A stretch of DNA of 64,000 bases from Selenomonas sp. ND2010 (GTDB lineage Bacteria; Bacillota; Negativicutes; Selenomonadales; Selenomonadaceae): contig NZ_KL370847.1 of assembly GCF_000702005.1 (NCBI RefSeq), positions 31,215 through 95,214 on the forward strand, in the 5' to 3' direction. The translations under genes and the position numbers were made by a program. Below the pieces are notes generated by a model. The model ran no database searches. It was not told the origin of the DNA and worked only from the letters and a program-made list of their open reading frames with translations. Shown one piece after another: positions 34,700 through 43,539 of this stretch (position 1 is its first letter; the number at the start of each line of letters is the position of its first letter).

Positions 34700-36811
34700 A
34701 TGAGCGTACAGGGAATTTATGGCCTGTCCGGCTCGGGTATCGACGTTGATTCGATGGTCAAGGTCGGTATGTTGAACAAGCAGAGCCAGTACGATAAGAT
34801 CTATAAAAAAGAGGTCAAGAACGAATGGCTGAAAGAGGCTTATGCAAGTATCTATTCAGATCTGAATACGTTCAAGACTTCGACGATGTCTACGTACAAG
34901 ATGTCGTATACGACGAATCCGATGTCGGCGGCTAGTACGAACTCGTCAGTCGTCTCAGCTACTGCTAATGCTGAGGCGGCCAATATGAGCCATACCGTTA
35001 AGGTCAACTCGGTATCGAGCAATGCCTATATGCAGTCGCAGAGCGCCATTACGCGCAATGATGAAAGCGCTGGCAACAGCATGTATATCAAAGATATTAT
35101 TGCTGGGCAGACCGAGAAAACGGAGGCGGAATACAAGGCAGCTGTGGATGCAGCGGCTAGTGAAGAGGATAAGGCTAAGATTCGCAATGAGGTTGCATTA
35201 TCGTTTGAGATCAGTAATGGTGATCCGAATGCTAAGAGTACGACAACCACTACGATTTCGTTTACGTATGCAGAACTCTATGATAGCAAGCAGACGTTAA
35301 ACGATCTTGCTGCCAAGATTAAAAATGCTGACGTCAATATGACGGCTACCTATGATTCGACGAATGATGCTTTCAGCATCTATCAGAAAGACGGTGGCGT
35401 CGATAATCAGATTGTCCTTTCGGTTAAGAACCGTACGGGCGCTGAGACGAAAGATGGCGTGACGACGAATGCCAAGGCTGACGATGCGGCTCGCGCGCTT
35501 ATCAATAACCTCAATCTGGCTAAGGTCGACGGGGACTCGATGACGTCGCTGCCGCAGCTTTCGGAGACCTCAAATGGGGTAAGCTCGAAAGCCGAAAAAG
35601 GCACGATGACCAGCGTTAATTCCACGGCGTATACGAAGAATACGAAACTTAGCGATATTGAGGGCAGTGTGGCAACGAATGGTCTGTCCTTTACCATCAA
35701 CGATGGCTCGGCCAGCAAGACGATTGTATACACGGCCGAACAGGCAGCATCGAAGTCACTCAATGACTTGATGAAGGATATCAATGGCACTGGCCTTAAT
35801 GTGACGGCGACGCTTTCCAATGATGGCAAGCTGACGCTGACGAATGCGGATAGTACCAAGGATATTACCTTGTCAATCGATGCGATGGATACAACGGACA
35901 AGGCAACTTCGTCGCGGGCATTCCTCAATACGGTATTTAATGCTGGACTCACAACGGGTACCAGTACGAATACGCTGACGGTAACTGGTACGAATGGTTC
36001 GGTTACGATTGATGGTAAAGACTATGCAACGACGAGCAGCAAAATCAATGTTGCTAACGTTACTTACAATGTTGGTGCTGTTGGGTCGGCGACAGTATCG
36101 GTATCGCAGGATACGGATAAGATTATCGAGAACGTCAAGAAGTTCGTCGAAGACTATAACAAGATGCTCGATGAGCTCAACTCGAAGTACAACGAGACTC
36201 GTTACAGCGATTACGATGTACTGACGAAATCGCAGGAAAATGCGATGACGCAGGACCAGATTACGAAGTGGAACGAGAAGGCCAAATCCGGTCTTCTGTA
36301 TCACGACCAAACGCTGGGCAAGATTATCAGCGCGATGCGCGAGGCAATCTACACGCCGGTTGACTCGGTTGACAGCAGCTATAACACGATGATGTCCATC
36401 GGTATTGAGTCGTCGACCGACCGTGGTCATCTGCGTCTTGACGAGGACAAGCTCAAAAAGGCACTGGCTGCTGACCCGGACTGCGTCTATCAGATTTTTG
36501 CTTCGTCGGGTGATGCCGTAAATGAAAAGGGCGAGTCTTATACGGACTACAACAAGGAAGGTGTAATCAACCGCATTACCGATAAGGTCAATGAAAATCT
36601 GAAAACGATGAAGTCCTATGCAGGCACTTCGTCCTCGGCATCGGATGGCAGTACTCTTGGTGATTTGATCCTGGAGATGCAGACCAAGATGTCGAATTTC
36701 AAAACGATGATGGATGCCTTTGAAAAGTCATTGTATAAGAAATACGATGCCATGGAACAGGCGATTCAGAAATTGTCGATGCAGATGGGTTATATCAGCA
36801 ATGGCAATTGA
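34700..36811 (+). CDS. fliD: Filament cap protein FliD (HAP2)
   Basis: 703 aa, on the large side for FliD. The N-terminus GIYGLSGSGIDVDSMVKVGM and the C-terminal coiled coil LGDLILEMQTKMSNFKTMMD...KYDAMEQAIQKLSMQM match FliD_N and FliD_C. Variable beta-rich domains (about 100-460) lie between. It caps the growing filament and folds incoming flagellin. AAGGAGG precedes the ATG. It is followed directly by its usual partners fliS and fliT. Confidence 0.95.
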   Translation: MSVQGIYGLSGSGIDVDSMVKVGMLNKQSQYDKIYKKEVKNEWLKEAYASIYSDLNTFKTSTMSTYKMSYTTNPMSAASTNSSVVSATANAEAANMSHTVKVNSVSSNAYMQSQSAITRNDESAGNSMYIKDIIAGQTEKTEAEYKAAVDAAASEEDKAKIRNEVALSFEISNGDPNAKSTTTTTISFTYAELYDSKQTLNDLAAKIKNADVNMTATYDSTNDAFSIYQKDGGVDNQIVLSVKNRTGAETKDGVTTNAKADDAARALINNLNLAKVDGDSMTSLPQLSETSNGVSSKAEKGTMTSVNSTAYTKNTKLSDIEGSVATNGLSFTINDGSASKTIVYTAEQAASKSLNDLMKDINGTGLNVTATLSNDGKLTLTNADSTKDITLSIDAMDTTDKATSSRAFLNTVFNAGLTTGTSTNTLTVTGTNGSVTIDGKDYATTSSKINVANVTYNVGAVGSATVSVSQDTDKIIENVKKFVEDYNKMLDELNSKYNETRYSDYDVLTKSQENAMTQDQITKWNEKAKSGLLYHDQTLGKIISAMREAIYTPVDSVDSSYNTMMSIGIESSTDRGHLRLDEDKLKKALAADPDCVYQIFASSGDAVNEKGESYTDYNKEGVINRITDKVNENLKTMKSYAGTSSSASDGSTLGDLILEMQTKMSNFKTMMDAFEKSLYKKYDAMEQAIQKLSMQMGYISNGN

Positions 36812-36829
36812 TTTCTTTAGGAGGCATAT

Positions 36830-37243
36830 ATGGTAAACAATGCAGCTGAAGCTTATAAACGTCAGCAAATCATGACGGCAACCCCGGAAGCATTGACACT
36901 GATGCTCTACAATGGTTGCTTGAAATTCATGAATGAAGGCAAAGATGCCATTGAGGCCAAGCAGTGGGAACAAGCGAATATCTCATTGCAAAAAGCACAG
37001 AATATCATTTCGGAGTTCCGCATCACGCTGAACATGGATTATGATATCAGCAAGCAGCTCATGCCGCTTTACAATTATACCTACGATCGTTTGGTCGAAG
37101 GCAATATGAAGAGCGATACGAAGCTGGTGCAGGAAGCAATCGATATTATCAAAGAACTTCGTGATGCTTGGGCGCAGGCAATGAAAAAAGCGCGTCAGGA
37201 TCAGGGCACGAAGAATGCACAGGGTGACAGTTATGTCGGCTAA
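36830..37243 (+). CDS. fliS: Flagellin export chaperone FliS
   Basis: 137 aa. The family motif AYKRQQIMTATPEALTLMLY leads, followed by YNGCLKFMNEGKDAIE, a four-helix bundle, and a C-terminal basic tail. FliS binds the C-terminus of flagellin and prevents premature polymerisation; in FliW systems it also helps form the flagellin-FliW complex. Its 3' end overlaps the next gene by 11 bp. Confidence 0.95.
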   Translation: MVNNAAEAYKRQQIMTATPEALTLMLYNGCLKFMNEGKDAIEAKQWEQANISLQKAQNIISEFRITLNMDYDISKQLMPLYNYTYDRLVEGNMKSDTKLVQEAIDIIKELRDAWAQAMKKARQDQGTKNAQGDSYVG

Positions 37244-37583
37244 TGATGCAATGGAACAGGCAAAAGCGAACTGGGAGATGTACTACACACTCTCTCAGGA
37301 GCTTTTGAAGTTCATCGATAAACAGGATATTGATGCGTTCACGGAACTAACGCGCCAGCGCGATGTCATCGTGGAGCGCATGAAAGCCTTGCCCGAGACG
37401 GAAGTCTATCGGAAGACCGAGGAATGCCGGGCTCTGGTAGAGAAGATCAAGCCGCTCGATATGCAGATTATCTATAAGGCCAAGGCGTGGCTCAATAAGT
37501 CCAAGCGGCAGAATGCCACGGTGCACGCCTATGATTTGCAGAGCGTCAATCCAGTGGGAAATATCCTAAATCGAAAATATTAA
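37233..37583 (+). CDS. fliT: FliT-like flagellar chaperone
   Basis: 116 aa from MSANDAMEQ; chosen over an ATG 18 nt upstream because AGGGTG is well spaced for it and the overlap with fliS is then short. Entirely helical: ELLKFIDKQDIDAFTELTRQ and ECRALVEKIKPLDMQIIYKA resemble FliT, the FliD chaperone. Position after fliD-fliS supports this; sequence similarity is modest. It ends the late operon. The T run at 37584-37593 has no clear stem before it. Confidence 0.7.
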   Translation: MSANDAMEQAKANWEMYYTLSQELLKFIDKQDIDAFTELTRQRDVIVERMKALPETEVYRKTEECRALVEKIKPLDMQIIYKAKAWLNKSKRQNATVHAYDLQSVNPVGNILNRKY

Positions 37584-37603
37584 TTTTTTTTTTAAAAAGG
37601 TAT

Positions 37604-37629
37604 TAAGGAAATCGGAAAACCTCCGATAT
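37604..37629 (+). promoter_or_regulatory. sigma-28-type promoter for the major flagellin
   Basis: TAAG, 15 nt, CCGATAT: an almost perfect match to the Bacillus SigD consensus (TAAA-N15-CCGATAT) and the best of the three flagellin promoters here. Confidence 0.8.
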
Positions 37630-37636
37630 ATACTAT

Positions 37637-37792
37637 GTAAGAAATCACTTACGATAATATGTAAGCTGCTAAGGAAAGCAATGGTGGTCAGCTAGCAGCC
37701 CCAAACTTACGGATCAGCTTACTATTATATAGTTAGCGACGGGCATGGATGTCCGTTACAAAATAATTTTTCTGTATTATCAGGGAGGAATA
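37637..37792 (+). promoter_or_regulatory. Structured leader of the major flagellin mRNA, likely CsrA target
   Basis: A leader of about 160 nt. GCTGCTA (37665-37671) and TAGCAGC (37693-37699) form a stem whose loop starts with AGGA. GTAAGCTG (37661-37668) and CAGCTTAC (37715-37722) form a competing stem, so two folds are possible. A second GGA motif lies in the ribosome binding site GGGAGGAAT. B. subtilis hag has the same plan of one hairpin CsrA site and one SD-overlapping site. CsrA binding is inferred. Confidence 0.5.
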
Positions 37793-37797
37793 TTATC

Positions 37798-39108
37798 ATG
37801 GGTATGGTAGTTAAAAACAACATGTCGGCAGTCTCGACGCTGAACACTCTGAACAAGAACTCGAATGCACTGACGAAGAGCCTGGCAAAGGTTTCTTCCG
37901 GCATGAAGATCAACGGTGCTGCTGATGACGCTTCGGGCTATGCAATTTCCGAGCGTATGCGCGTTCAGATTCGTGGCCTCGACCAGGCTAACAGCAACAC
38001 GCAGAACGGCAGCAGCATGATGAAAGTTGCTGAGGGTGCAGTAAGCTCCACGGTTGACATCCTGAAGACTCTCAAAGAGAAAGTCATCAACGCAGCCAAC
38101 GATACGAACACGGACAGCGACCGCGCTACGATCCAGAAAGAGCTCGACCAGAGCATCGACCAGATCAACGACAACGCTAACGTAACGTACAACGGCAAGC
38201 TGCTCGTAGACGGCTCGCACAACAGCGAAGTCAAAGCTACGTCCACGGCACTGTCCAACCAGAGCCTCAGCACTGATACGACGGGCACGACGAAGTTCTG
38301 CGAGATGAAAGACCGTAACGGCAACAGCCTGAACATCAACTCGATGGACAAAGTTACGATTTCCTTCGTAAAACAGGGCAAGACCTACACGACTTCCGTC
38401 AGCGCTACGAACAGCCTGTCTGACCTCATCAAGGCGGCAAACAGCCAGACCTCGGAAGCAGCATTCAGCACGGCGATTGGCACTAACTCCTACATCGGTA
38501 AGGACGTTGCTGGCGATACGGTTGCTACGGCTGATGCGACGAACGCTCTGACGATTACGGCTGGTGGTTCCTCGGTAAAGAACCAGATCTCTGGTCTGAC
38601 GATTTCCGTAACGAACACGAAGGGTGCTGTCCAGAAATCTGCTAACGCAGTTCTCGACAACTTCTCCGAGTCCATCCGTGCACAGAACAAGTCCACGGAC
38701 AACGCTATGGTTCTCCAGGTTGGCACGAAAGCAAACCAGAGCATCAAAGTCGGCCTGACGGATATGCGTGCTGAGGCCCTTGGTCTCCAGAGCTCCTCGG
38801 GGGCAAACATCCAGATTGGTACGCAGCAGCAGGCTAACGCAGCTATCAGCGTTCTCGACAATGCTGTAGCTAAGGCTCTTGATCAGCAGACGACGATCGG
38901 TTCGATCGAGTCCCGTCTCGAGTACACGAGCGCTAACTTGACGACGGCTTCCGAGAACGTCCAGAGCTCGGAGTCCACGATCCGCGATGCCAACATGGCA
39001 AAAGAGATGACGGAATACACGAAGAACAACGTTCTCATGCAGGCCGCTCAGTCCATGCTGGCACAGGCAAACCAGAGCAGCAGCTCGGTTCTCAGCCTGC
39101 TTCAGTAA
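37798..39108 (+). CDS. fliC: Major flagellin FliC/Hag
   Basis: 436 aa. D0/D1 ends are complete (MGMVVKNNMSAVSTLNTLNK; AQSMLAQANQSSSSVLSLLQ). The variable region is moderate in size and rich in Ser, Thr and Asn, all potential O-glycosylation positions, and has one Cys (KFCEMKD). Codon use is strikingly restricted (AAC, GAC, ATC and CTG/CTC dominate, ACG for Thr), unlike the other three flagellins, which marks it as the most highly expressed copy. It has the best sigma-28 promoter and a strong terminator, and lies directly before the glycosyltransferase run. Confidence 0.96.
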   Translation: MGMVVKNNMSAVSTLNTLNKNSNALTKSLAKVSSGMKINGAADDASGYAISERMRVQIRGLDQANSNTQNGSSMMKVAEGAVSSTVDILKTLKEKVINAANDTNTDSDRATIQKELDQSIDQINDNANVTYNGKLLVDGSHNSEVKATSTALSNQSLSTDTTGTTKFCEMKDRNGNSLNINSMDKVTISFVKQGKTYTTSVSATNSLSDLIKAANSQTSEAAFSTAIGTNSYIGKDVAGDTVATADATNALTITAGGSSVKNQISGLTISVTNTKGAVQKSANAVLDNFSESIRAQNKSTDNAMVLQVGTKANQSIKVGLTDMRAEALGLQSSSGANIQIGTQQQANAAISVLDNAVAKALDQQTTIGSIESRLEYTSANLTTASENVQSSESTIRDANMAKEMTEYTKNNVLMQAAQSMLAQANQSSSSVLSLLQ

Positions 39109-39147
39109 GCGAGATTCCGGTAACGGATTTAACTACATGGTTGCAAG

Positions 39148-39176
39148 AAACCCTCTCCTTCGGGAGAGGGTTTTTT
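39148..39176 (+). terminator. Strong terminator after the major flagellin
   Basis: CCCTCTCC-TTCG-GGAGAGGG stem with a stable UUCG tetraloop, flanked by AAA and followed by TTTTTT. Confidence 0.93.
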
Positions 39177-39179
39177 GTG

Positions 39180-39208
39180 TTGCTGACGAATAAATAATTA
39201 TGTATATG
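39180..39208 (+). promoter_or_regulatory. Possible promoter of the glycosyltransferase run
   Basis: TTGCTG, 17 nt, TATATG with a preceding TG. A weak match, but a promoter is needed here because of the terminator just upstream. Confidence 0.3.
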
Positions 39209-39243
39209 CATTTTTCACGCAGTTGTATATGGAGGAGCAGCTC

Positions 39244-42084
39244 ATGAGATTATCGGTCTGCTATATTACGAAAAATGAAGAAAAGAATATCGAAAAATCG
39301 CTGGCATCCATAAAAGCTGCCGCCGATGAGATCGTTGTTGTCGATACTGGTTCGCAGGATAAAACGAAGGCGATTGCTTTAGCTTACGGAGCCAGGATTT
39401 ATGATTATGACTGGCAGGATGATTTTTCGGCGGCACGCAACTATGCCATTGAGCAGACCACAGGTGACTATATCTTATTTATGGATGCCGATGAATATAT
39501 AGCGGCGGACTTTTGCGCCAATCTGCGGCAGGTCTTGGCAAAGTATCAGAGACATGCGGCATTACTTATGAAGCGTTATGATATCGATAAGGATGAGACG
39601 GATGTTCTGGGGGAGATTTTTGTCCTGCGTGCCTTTAAGCGGCAGGGGAATCTTCGTTACGATGGTCGTATCCATGAGGAACTGCGTGAAAATGGAAACG
39701 TGATAGCAGATATAGCCGTGATAAATCCTGCGGAACTAATCTTATATCATACAGGCTACGAAGCGGCTGTCAACCAAAGCAAGGCCGAACGTAATCTGCG
39801 TATTCTGTTGCAGGAGCTAGCAGAAACAGATAATCCAGGACGGCTCTATATGTACCTGGCAGAAGCCTGCCGCGGAGTAGGCGATACGGTGCAGATGGAA
39901 CATTATGCGCGGCTCGATATCGCGCAGGGGCGCCGGATGGTGGCGTTTGCTAGTCGTTCATATCGGCTGCTGCTGGCGGCACTGGCTGAGCAGGGACGGG
40001 CCGAAGAGCGGCGGCAATTGGTGCAGCAGGCGGTGGCGGATTTTCCGGAATTGCCGGAGTTTTGGGCGGAATTTGCCATCTGTCAGGCAGACGTTTATGA
40101 TTATGCGGCAGCGATCCGGGCGATGCAGCAGGCGTTGCAATGCGATGCGGAATATCCGGCGGTAAGTTTGGAGCCAAAGGAGTTTGAGGCATCGATGCGT
40201 AGCCTGGCGCAGGAAAAACTTGCGGAATGGTCGGCCATCTGGGAAAAAGCATCTGGATTGCGGATTACGGCCTGCATCATCGCGAAAAATGAAGCAGCAG
40301 AATTGGGCGATTGGCTGAAACAAGCGGCCGTCTTCAGTGATGCAATCATTCTGGTGGATACGGGCTCGACCGATGATACGGTTGTGATGGCCGAAGCGGC
40401 CGGGGCTAAAGTCTATGCCTTTCCTTGGCAGAATGACTTTGCAGCGGCGCGGAATTATGCCTTGGACAGGGTAGGGACTGACTGTGATTGGGTGATCTTC
40501 CTCGATGCTGATGAGACCTTTTATGCGCCAGAGCGCGTACGCGGCTGTCTGGCATTTTTACAGCAGAATCATCCGGAGCTGGCGGGCGTACAGGTGCCAA
40601 TCGTCAATGTGGATGTTGATGCCTGTGAGCGGGAAATCCAGCGGTTTCGGGCGCTGAGGATTTGGCGACCAAGTCCTTCGCGGCGTTATCGGGGCGCCAT
40701 CCATGAGGCACTGTATGCGGAAACGGGAGTTATCGAACAGGGCTGTATGGAATCCTTAGCCGTTCGCCATACGGGCTATTCGACAGGGCGTATCCAGCAG
40801 AAACTCACGAGAAATCTTAAGCTCATCATGCAGGAGATGCAGGAGCAGGGGGAAAAGCCCTTGCATTATCGCTATTTGGCCGATTGTCTCTATGGTTTGC
40901 ATGAATATGAGTTGGCGATTGAGTATGCCCGCCGGGCGATTGCCGCCGGGGTTCAGACGGTGGCTGGTGATGGAGAATTATACCGCCTGTGGCTGCACTG
41001 CCTGCGCGAACTGGGCAAAAGCCCAGAGGAACAACTGGCCGTTATCGATACAGCACAGGCTGCTGGCATAAATGATATAGAATTTCTTGGCTGGCAGGGT
41101 ATTATCCAGACGGAACTAGCCCGCTATGAAGCGGCCGAGCCCCTTTTGGAGCAGTTTATCCGCGAGGCATCCGTGTCGGATCTGTCAGCTGGATCAAATG
41201 CGGTGCGCTCCCTTTTGCCGGAGGTATATTCGGCGTTAGGGCTTTGCTATAGCCAGCATGAGGCAGAAAAAGCCGTAGAATGTTATCAGCAGGCACTTCG
41301 CCTGAATCCCTATCAGGAAGAGACCTTAGCGCGCAGCTATCAAAGGGTAAATCAGACGCCAGCGGAATGGCTGCAAAAGGTGCTGCCTTTTTTCCCGAAT
41401 CAGCAGCAGGCCCGGAAGTTTTTGGCGGATTGGGCTATAAGGTTTGGCTATGGCCGCTTGGTGCAGTTTTTGGCCATGGAATTGCCGCAAAATCAGCAGC
41501 ATTTGTTAGAACTTGTTGCAAGTGGGCAGCTGCCGGAGGCTGGCGAAAAAGCACAGCTTGAAGCGGGCATTTATATTCAGGAATTATTTGCGGCTCTTGT
41601 CAGTTTGCCGGCGGATAAGCGTCAGCTGCAGGTGGTGGATTGCCGCCAGTGGGCGGCGCTGCTTCCCGCGCCGTTAGAGCTTGTGATTGCCCGGCTTTAT
41701 GGCTGGCAGGAGAAGCTTTCGGCAGAAGATTTTGCCGGTTATATGACGGGGCTTTCGGCTATGCAGGGCTTTGCCGGCGAGCAGCAATATGAGGAGTATG
41801 CAGGGCTGGCCCTTGATTTTTCTTGGGAGCAGGTACAGGAGGCAGCAAGCGAGCTTATACACCAGCAGAAATGGCAGGCAGCCTATTCGCTTCTGGCAGA
41901 ATTTCCTGCTGAGGCGATTGGGGACGGTGCGCTGTTCTGGTACCATACGGGGATTTGTCTGTACTATCTGAAGGAGTTTGCGGCGGCACAGGAGTGTTTG
42001 GAACGGGCCGCTGCCGCTGGCTGCATGGAGCCGGACTTGCCGGCCTATCAAAAATGGCTGCAATGCCGGGAGGACGAGGCATGA
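39244..42084 (+). CDS. Two-domain GT2 glycosyltransferase with TPR region
   Basis: 946 aa from the ATG 8 nt after GGAGGAG. Domain 1 (about 1-230) is a GT2 fold: CYITKNEEKNIEKSLASIKA, VVVDTGSQDKT, and the metal motif LFMDADEYI. TPR-like helices follow. Domain 2 (about 340-560) repeats the GT2 pattern: ACIIAKNEAAELGDWLKQAA, LVDTGSTDDT, IFLDADETF. The remaining 390 aa are TPR-like helical repeats (for example AVECYQQALRLNPYQEETLA). Cytoplasmic. Such proteins can add sugars one after another to a protein-bound glycan; the acceptor is probably flagellin by context. It overlaps the next gene by 4 bp (ATGA). Confidence 0.85.
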   Translation: MRLSVCYITKNEEKNIEKSLASIKAAADEIVVVDTGSQDKTKAIALAYGARIYDYDWQDDFSAARNYAIEQTTGDYILFMDADEYIAADFCANLRQVLAKYQRHAALLMKRYDIDKDETDVLGEIFVLRAFKRQGNLRYDGRIHEELRENGNVIADIAVINPAELILYHTGYEAAVNQSKAERNLRILLQELAETDNPGRLYMYLAEACRGVGDTVQMEHYARLDIAQGRRMVAFASRSYRLLLAALAEQGRAEERRQLVQQAVADFPELPEFWAEFAICQADVYDYAAAIRAMQQALQCDAEYPAVSLEPKEFEASMRSLAQEKLAEWSAIWEKASGLRITACIIAKNEAAELGDWLKQAAVFSDAIILVDTGSTDDTVVMAEAAGAKVYAFPWQNDFAAARNYALDRVGTDCDWVIFLDADETFYAPERVRGCLAFLQQNHPELAGVQVPIVNVDVDACEREIQRFRALRIWRPSPSRRYRGAIHEALYAETGVIEQGCMESLAVRHTGYSTGRIQQKLTRNLKLIMQEMQEQGEKPLHYRYLADCLYGLHEYELAIEYARRAIAAGVQTVAGDGELYRLWLHCLRELGKSPEEQLAVIDTAQAAGINDIEFLGWQGIIQTELARYEAAEPLLEQFIREASVSDLSAGSNAVRSLLPEVYSALGLCYSQHEAEKAVECYQQALRLNPYQEETLARSYQRVNQTPAEWLQKVLPFFPNQQQARKFLADWAIRFGYGRLVQFLAMELPQNQQHLLELVASGQLPEAGEKAQLEAGIYIQELFAALVSLPADKRQLQVVDCRQWAALLPAPLELVIARLYGWQEKLSAEDFAGYMTGLSAMQGFAGEQQYEEYAGLALDFSWEQVQEAASELIHQQKWQAAYSLLAEFPAEAIGDGALFWYHTGICLYYLKEFAAAQECLERAAAAGCMEPDLPAYQKWLQCREDEA

Positions 42085-43535
42085 AAATCAGCATATCGGC
42101 ATGTGTGATTGCCAAAAACGAAGAGGAAAACATCGGGCGTTGGCTGGATTCGATGAAAAATGTAGCCGATGAGATGATTGTCGTCGATACGGGCAGTACC
42201 GATAGAACCGTAGCGATGGCCGAGGCGGCTGGGGCTAACGTTTATCATTTCGACTGGTGCGATGATTTTGCGGCGGCGAAAAACTTTGCGCTCGATCAGG
42301 CCAAGGGGAATTGGATTTTATTTCTCGATGCGGATGAATATTTCACGCCGGCAGCACAGGCGAAAGTGCGGCCGCTTTTGATGCGATTGGAACCAAATCT
42401 CAAGCTGGAAGGGGTACTCTGCCGATTGGTCAATATTGACGTTGATGATGGCAATCGCATCATGACGACTTTGATTCAGCTGCGCATGTTCCGCAATCGG
42501 AAAAATTTGCGCTATGAGGGCAGGATTCATGAAGTCCTGACGGTTACGGAAGGGCGACCACTCGAGCTGGCCAACGAAATCGAAATCTATCATACGGGGT
42601 ATTCCACGCATATCGTACAGGCCAAGCTGCGACGCAATCTCCAGCTGATGCAGGAACGGATTGCGGCGAATAACGGGCAACAGGAGCCAATGGATGACCG
42701 CTATTTTATGGACATCTGGTATGGCCTGCAGGATTATGATAAAGCAATTCAGTACGCCCAGAAACTCTTGGCGCGAGGAGATTTGTCGCCAGAGTTGAAG
42801 GGGCGTGCCTATGAGACTTGGGCCAGCAGCTGCATGCAGGCGCATCATCCGGCTGAAGAAACCGATAGATGTCTGACAGAAGCTATTCGGGAATGCCCCG
42901 CTTTGGCGGAGTTTCCACTGATGCGTGGATTGTGCCGTTTCGAACAGCGGAATTACCTGCAGGCGGCAGAAGATTTGCAAGCTGGCCTGCGCCTGCGGGA
43001 AGTTTACGCCAAGGACACGGTAGAGGGCGTAATGGATAACGCGATGCGCCTGCTGCCATCGGTTTACTGGCGGCTCGGCGAACTGGCGGAAATGCAGTTT
43101 GATGCGCAGTCTGCACAGGATTACTATTGGCAGGGATTGCAGCAAAACCGCTATCATAGTGGTTTGTTTCTGGCGTTTTTCCATTTTTTGCAGCGGCAGC
43201 AGATTAATGCTGCCGATATCATCGAAGTTTTTAATGCGATTTATGATAAGAAGGCCGATGCCGCATTTTTGGCTCAGCATTTGGCTCGGCAAAATGGCGG
43301 GCTCGTTTATGTCTACTATGCCAAACAGGCGGAAGACGATAAAAGGCAGGTTTTGGGCTGCTTGGCAGCTGGCCGGCCCGATGGAGCTGCTGAGCTGGCG
43401 GCAAGGCAATTGCAGTTTTTATACCGGCTGTTGGTGATGGCGGAAGATAAGACGGCAGAGGCTTTGTTGCCAGTCAAACGCGAAAAAATCATGCAGGCGG
43501 TCATGAGGTGGCAAAGCGATAACGGGAAAGGGTAA
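42081..43535 (+). CDS. GT2 glycosyltransferase with C-terminal TPR region
   Basis: 484 aa. The start MKISISACVIAKNEEENIGR overlaps the previous stop (ATGA); an upstream in-frame extension is inside the previous gene and is rejected. GT2 motifs are VVDTGSTDRTVAMAEAAGA and LFLDADEYF (residues about 70-90). The catalytic domain (about 1-230) closely resembles both GT2 domains of the preceding gene, so these arose by duplication. TPR-like helices fill 230-484. Likely role: sugar addition in the same glycan pathway. Confidence 0.85.
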   Translation: MKISISACVIAKNEEENIGRWLDSMKNVADEMIVVDTGSTDRTVAMAEAAGANVYHFDWCDDFAAAKNFALDQAKGNWILFLDADEYFTPAAQAKVRPLLMRLEPNLKLEGVLCRLVNIDVDDGNRIMTTLIQLRMFRNRKNLRYEGRIHEVLTVTEGRPLELANEIEIYHTGYSTHIVQAKLRRNLQLMQERIAANNGQQEPMDDRYFMDIWYGLQDYDKAIQYAQKLLARGDLSPELKGRAYETWASSCMQAHHPAEETDRCLTEAIRECPALAEFPLMRGLCRFEQRNYLQAAEDLQAGLRLREVYAKDTVEGVMDNAMRLLPSVYWRLGELAEMQFDAQSAQDYYWQGLQQNRYHSGLFLAFFHFLQRQQINAADIIEVFNAIYDKKADAAFLAQHLARQNGGLVYVYYAKQAEDDKRQVLGCLAAGRPDGAAELAARQLQFLYRLLVMAEDKTAEALLPVKREKIMQAVMRWQSDNGKG

Positions 43536-43539
43536 AACG

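Noticed and set aside
41955-42080. N-terminal extension of the second GT2 protein
   Set aside because: It lies within the preceding gene in another frame, and the conserved GT2 start (MKISISACVIAKNE) matches an ATGA overlap start.
42318-43409. 363-aa minus-strand frame
   Set aside because: Antisense to a GT2 gene with clear motifs; composition not protein-like.
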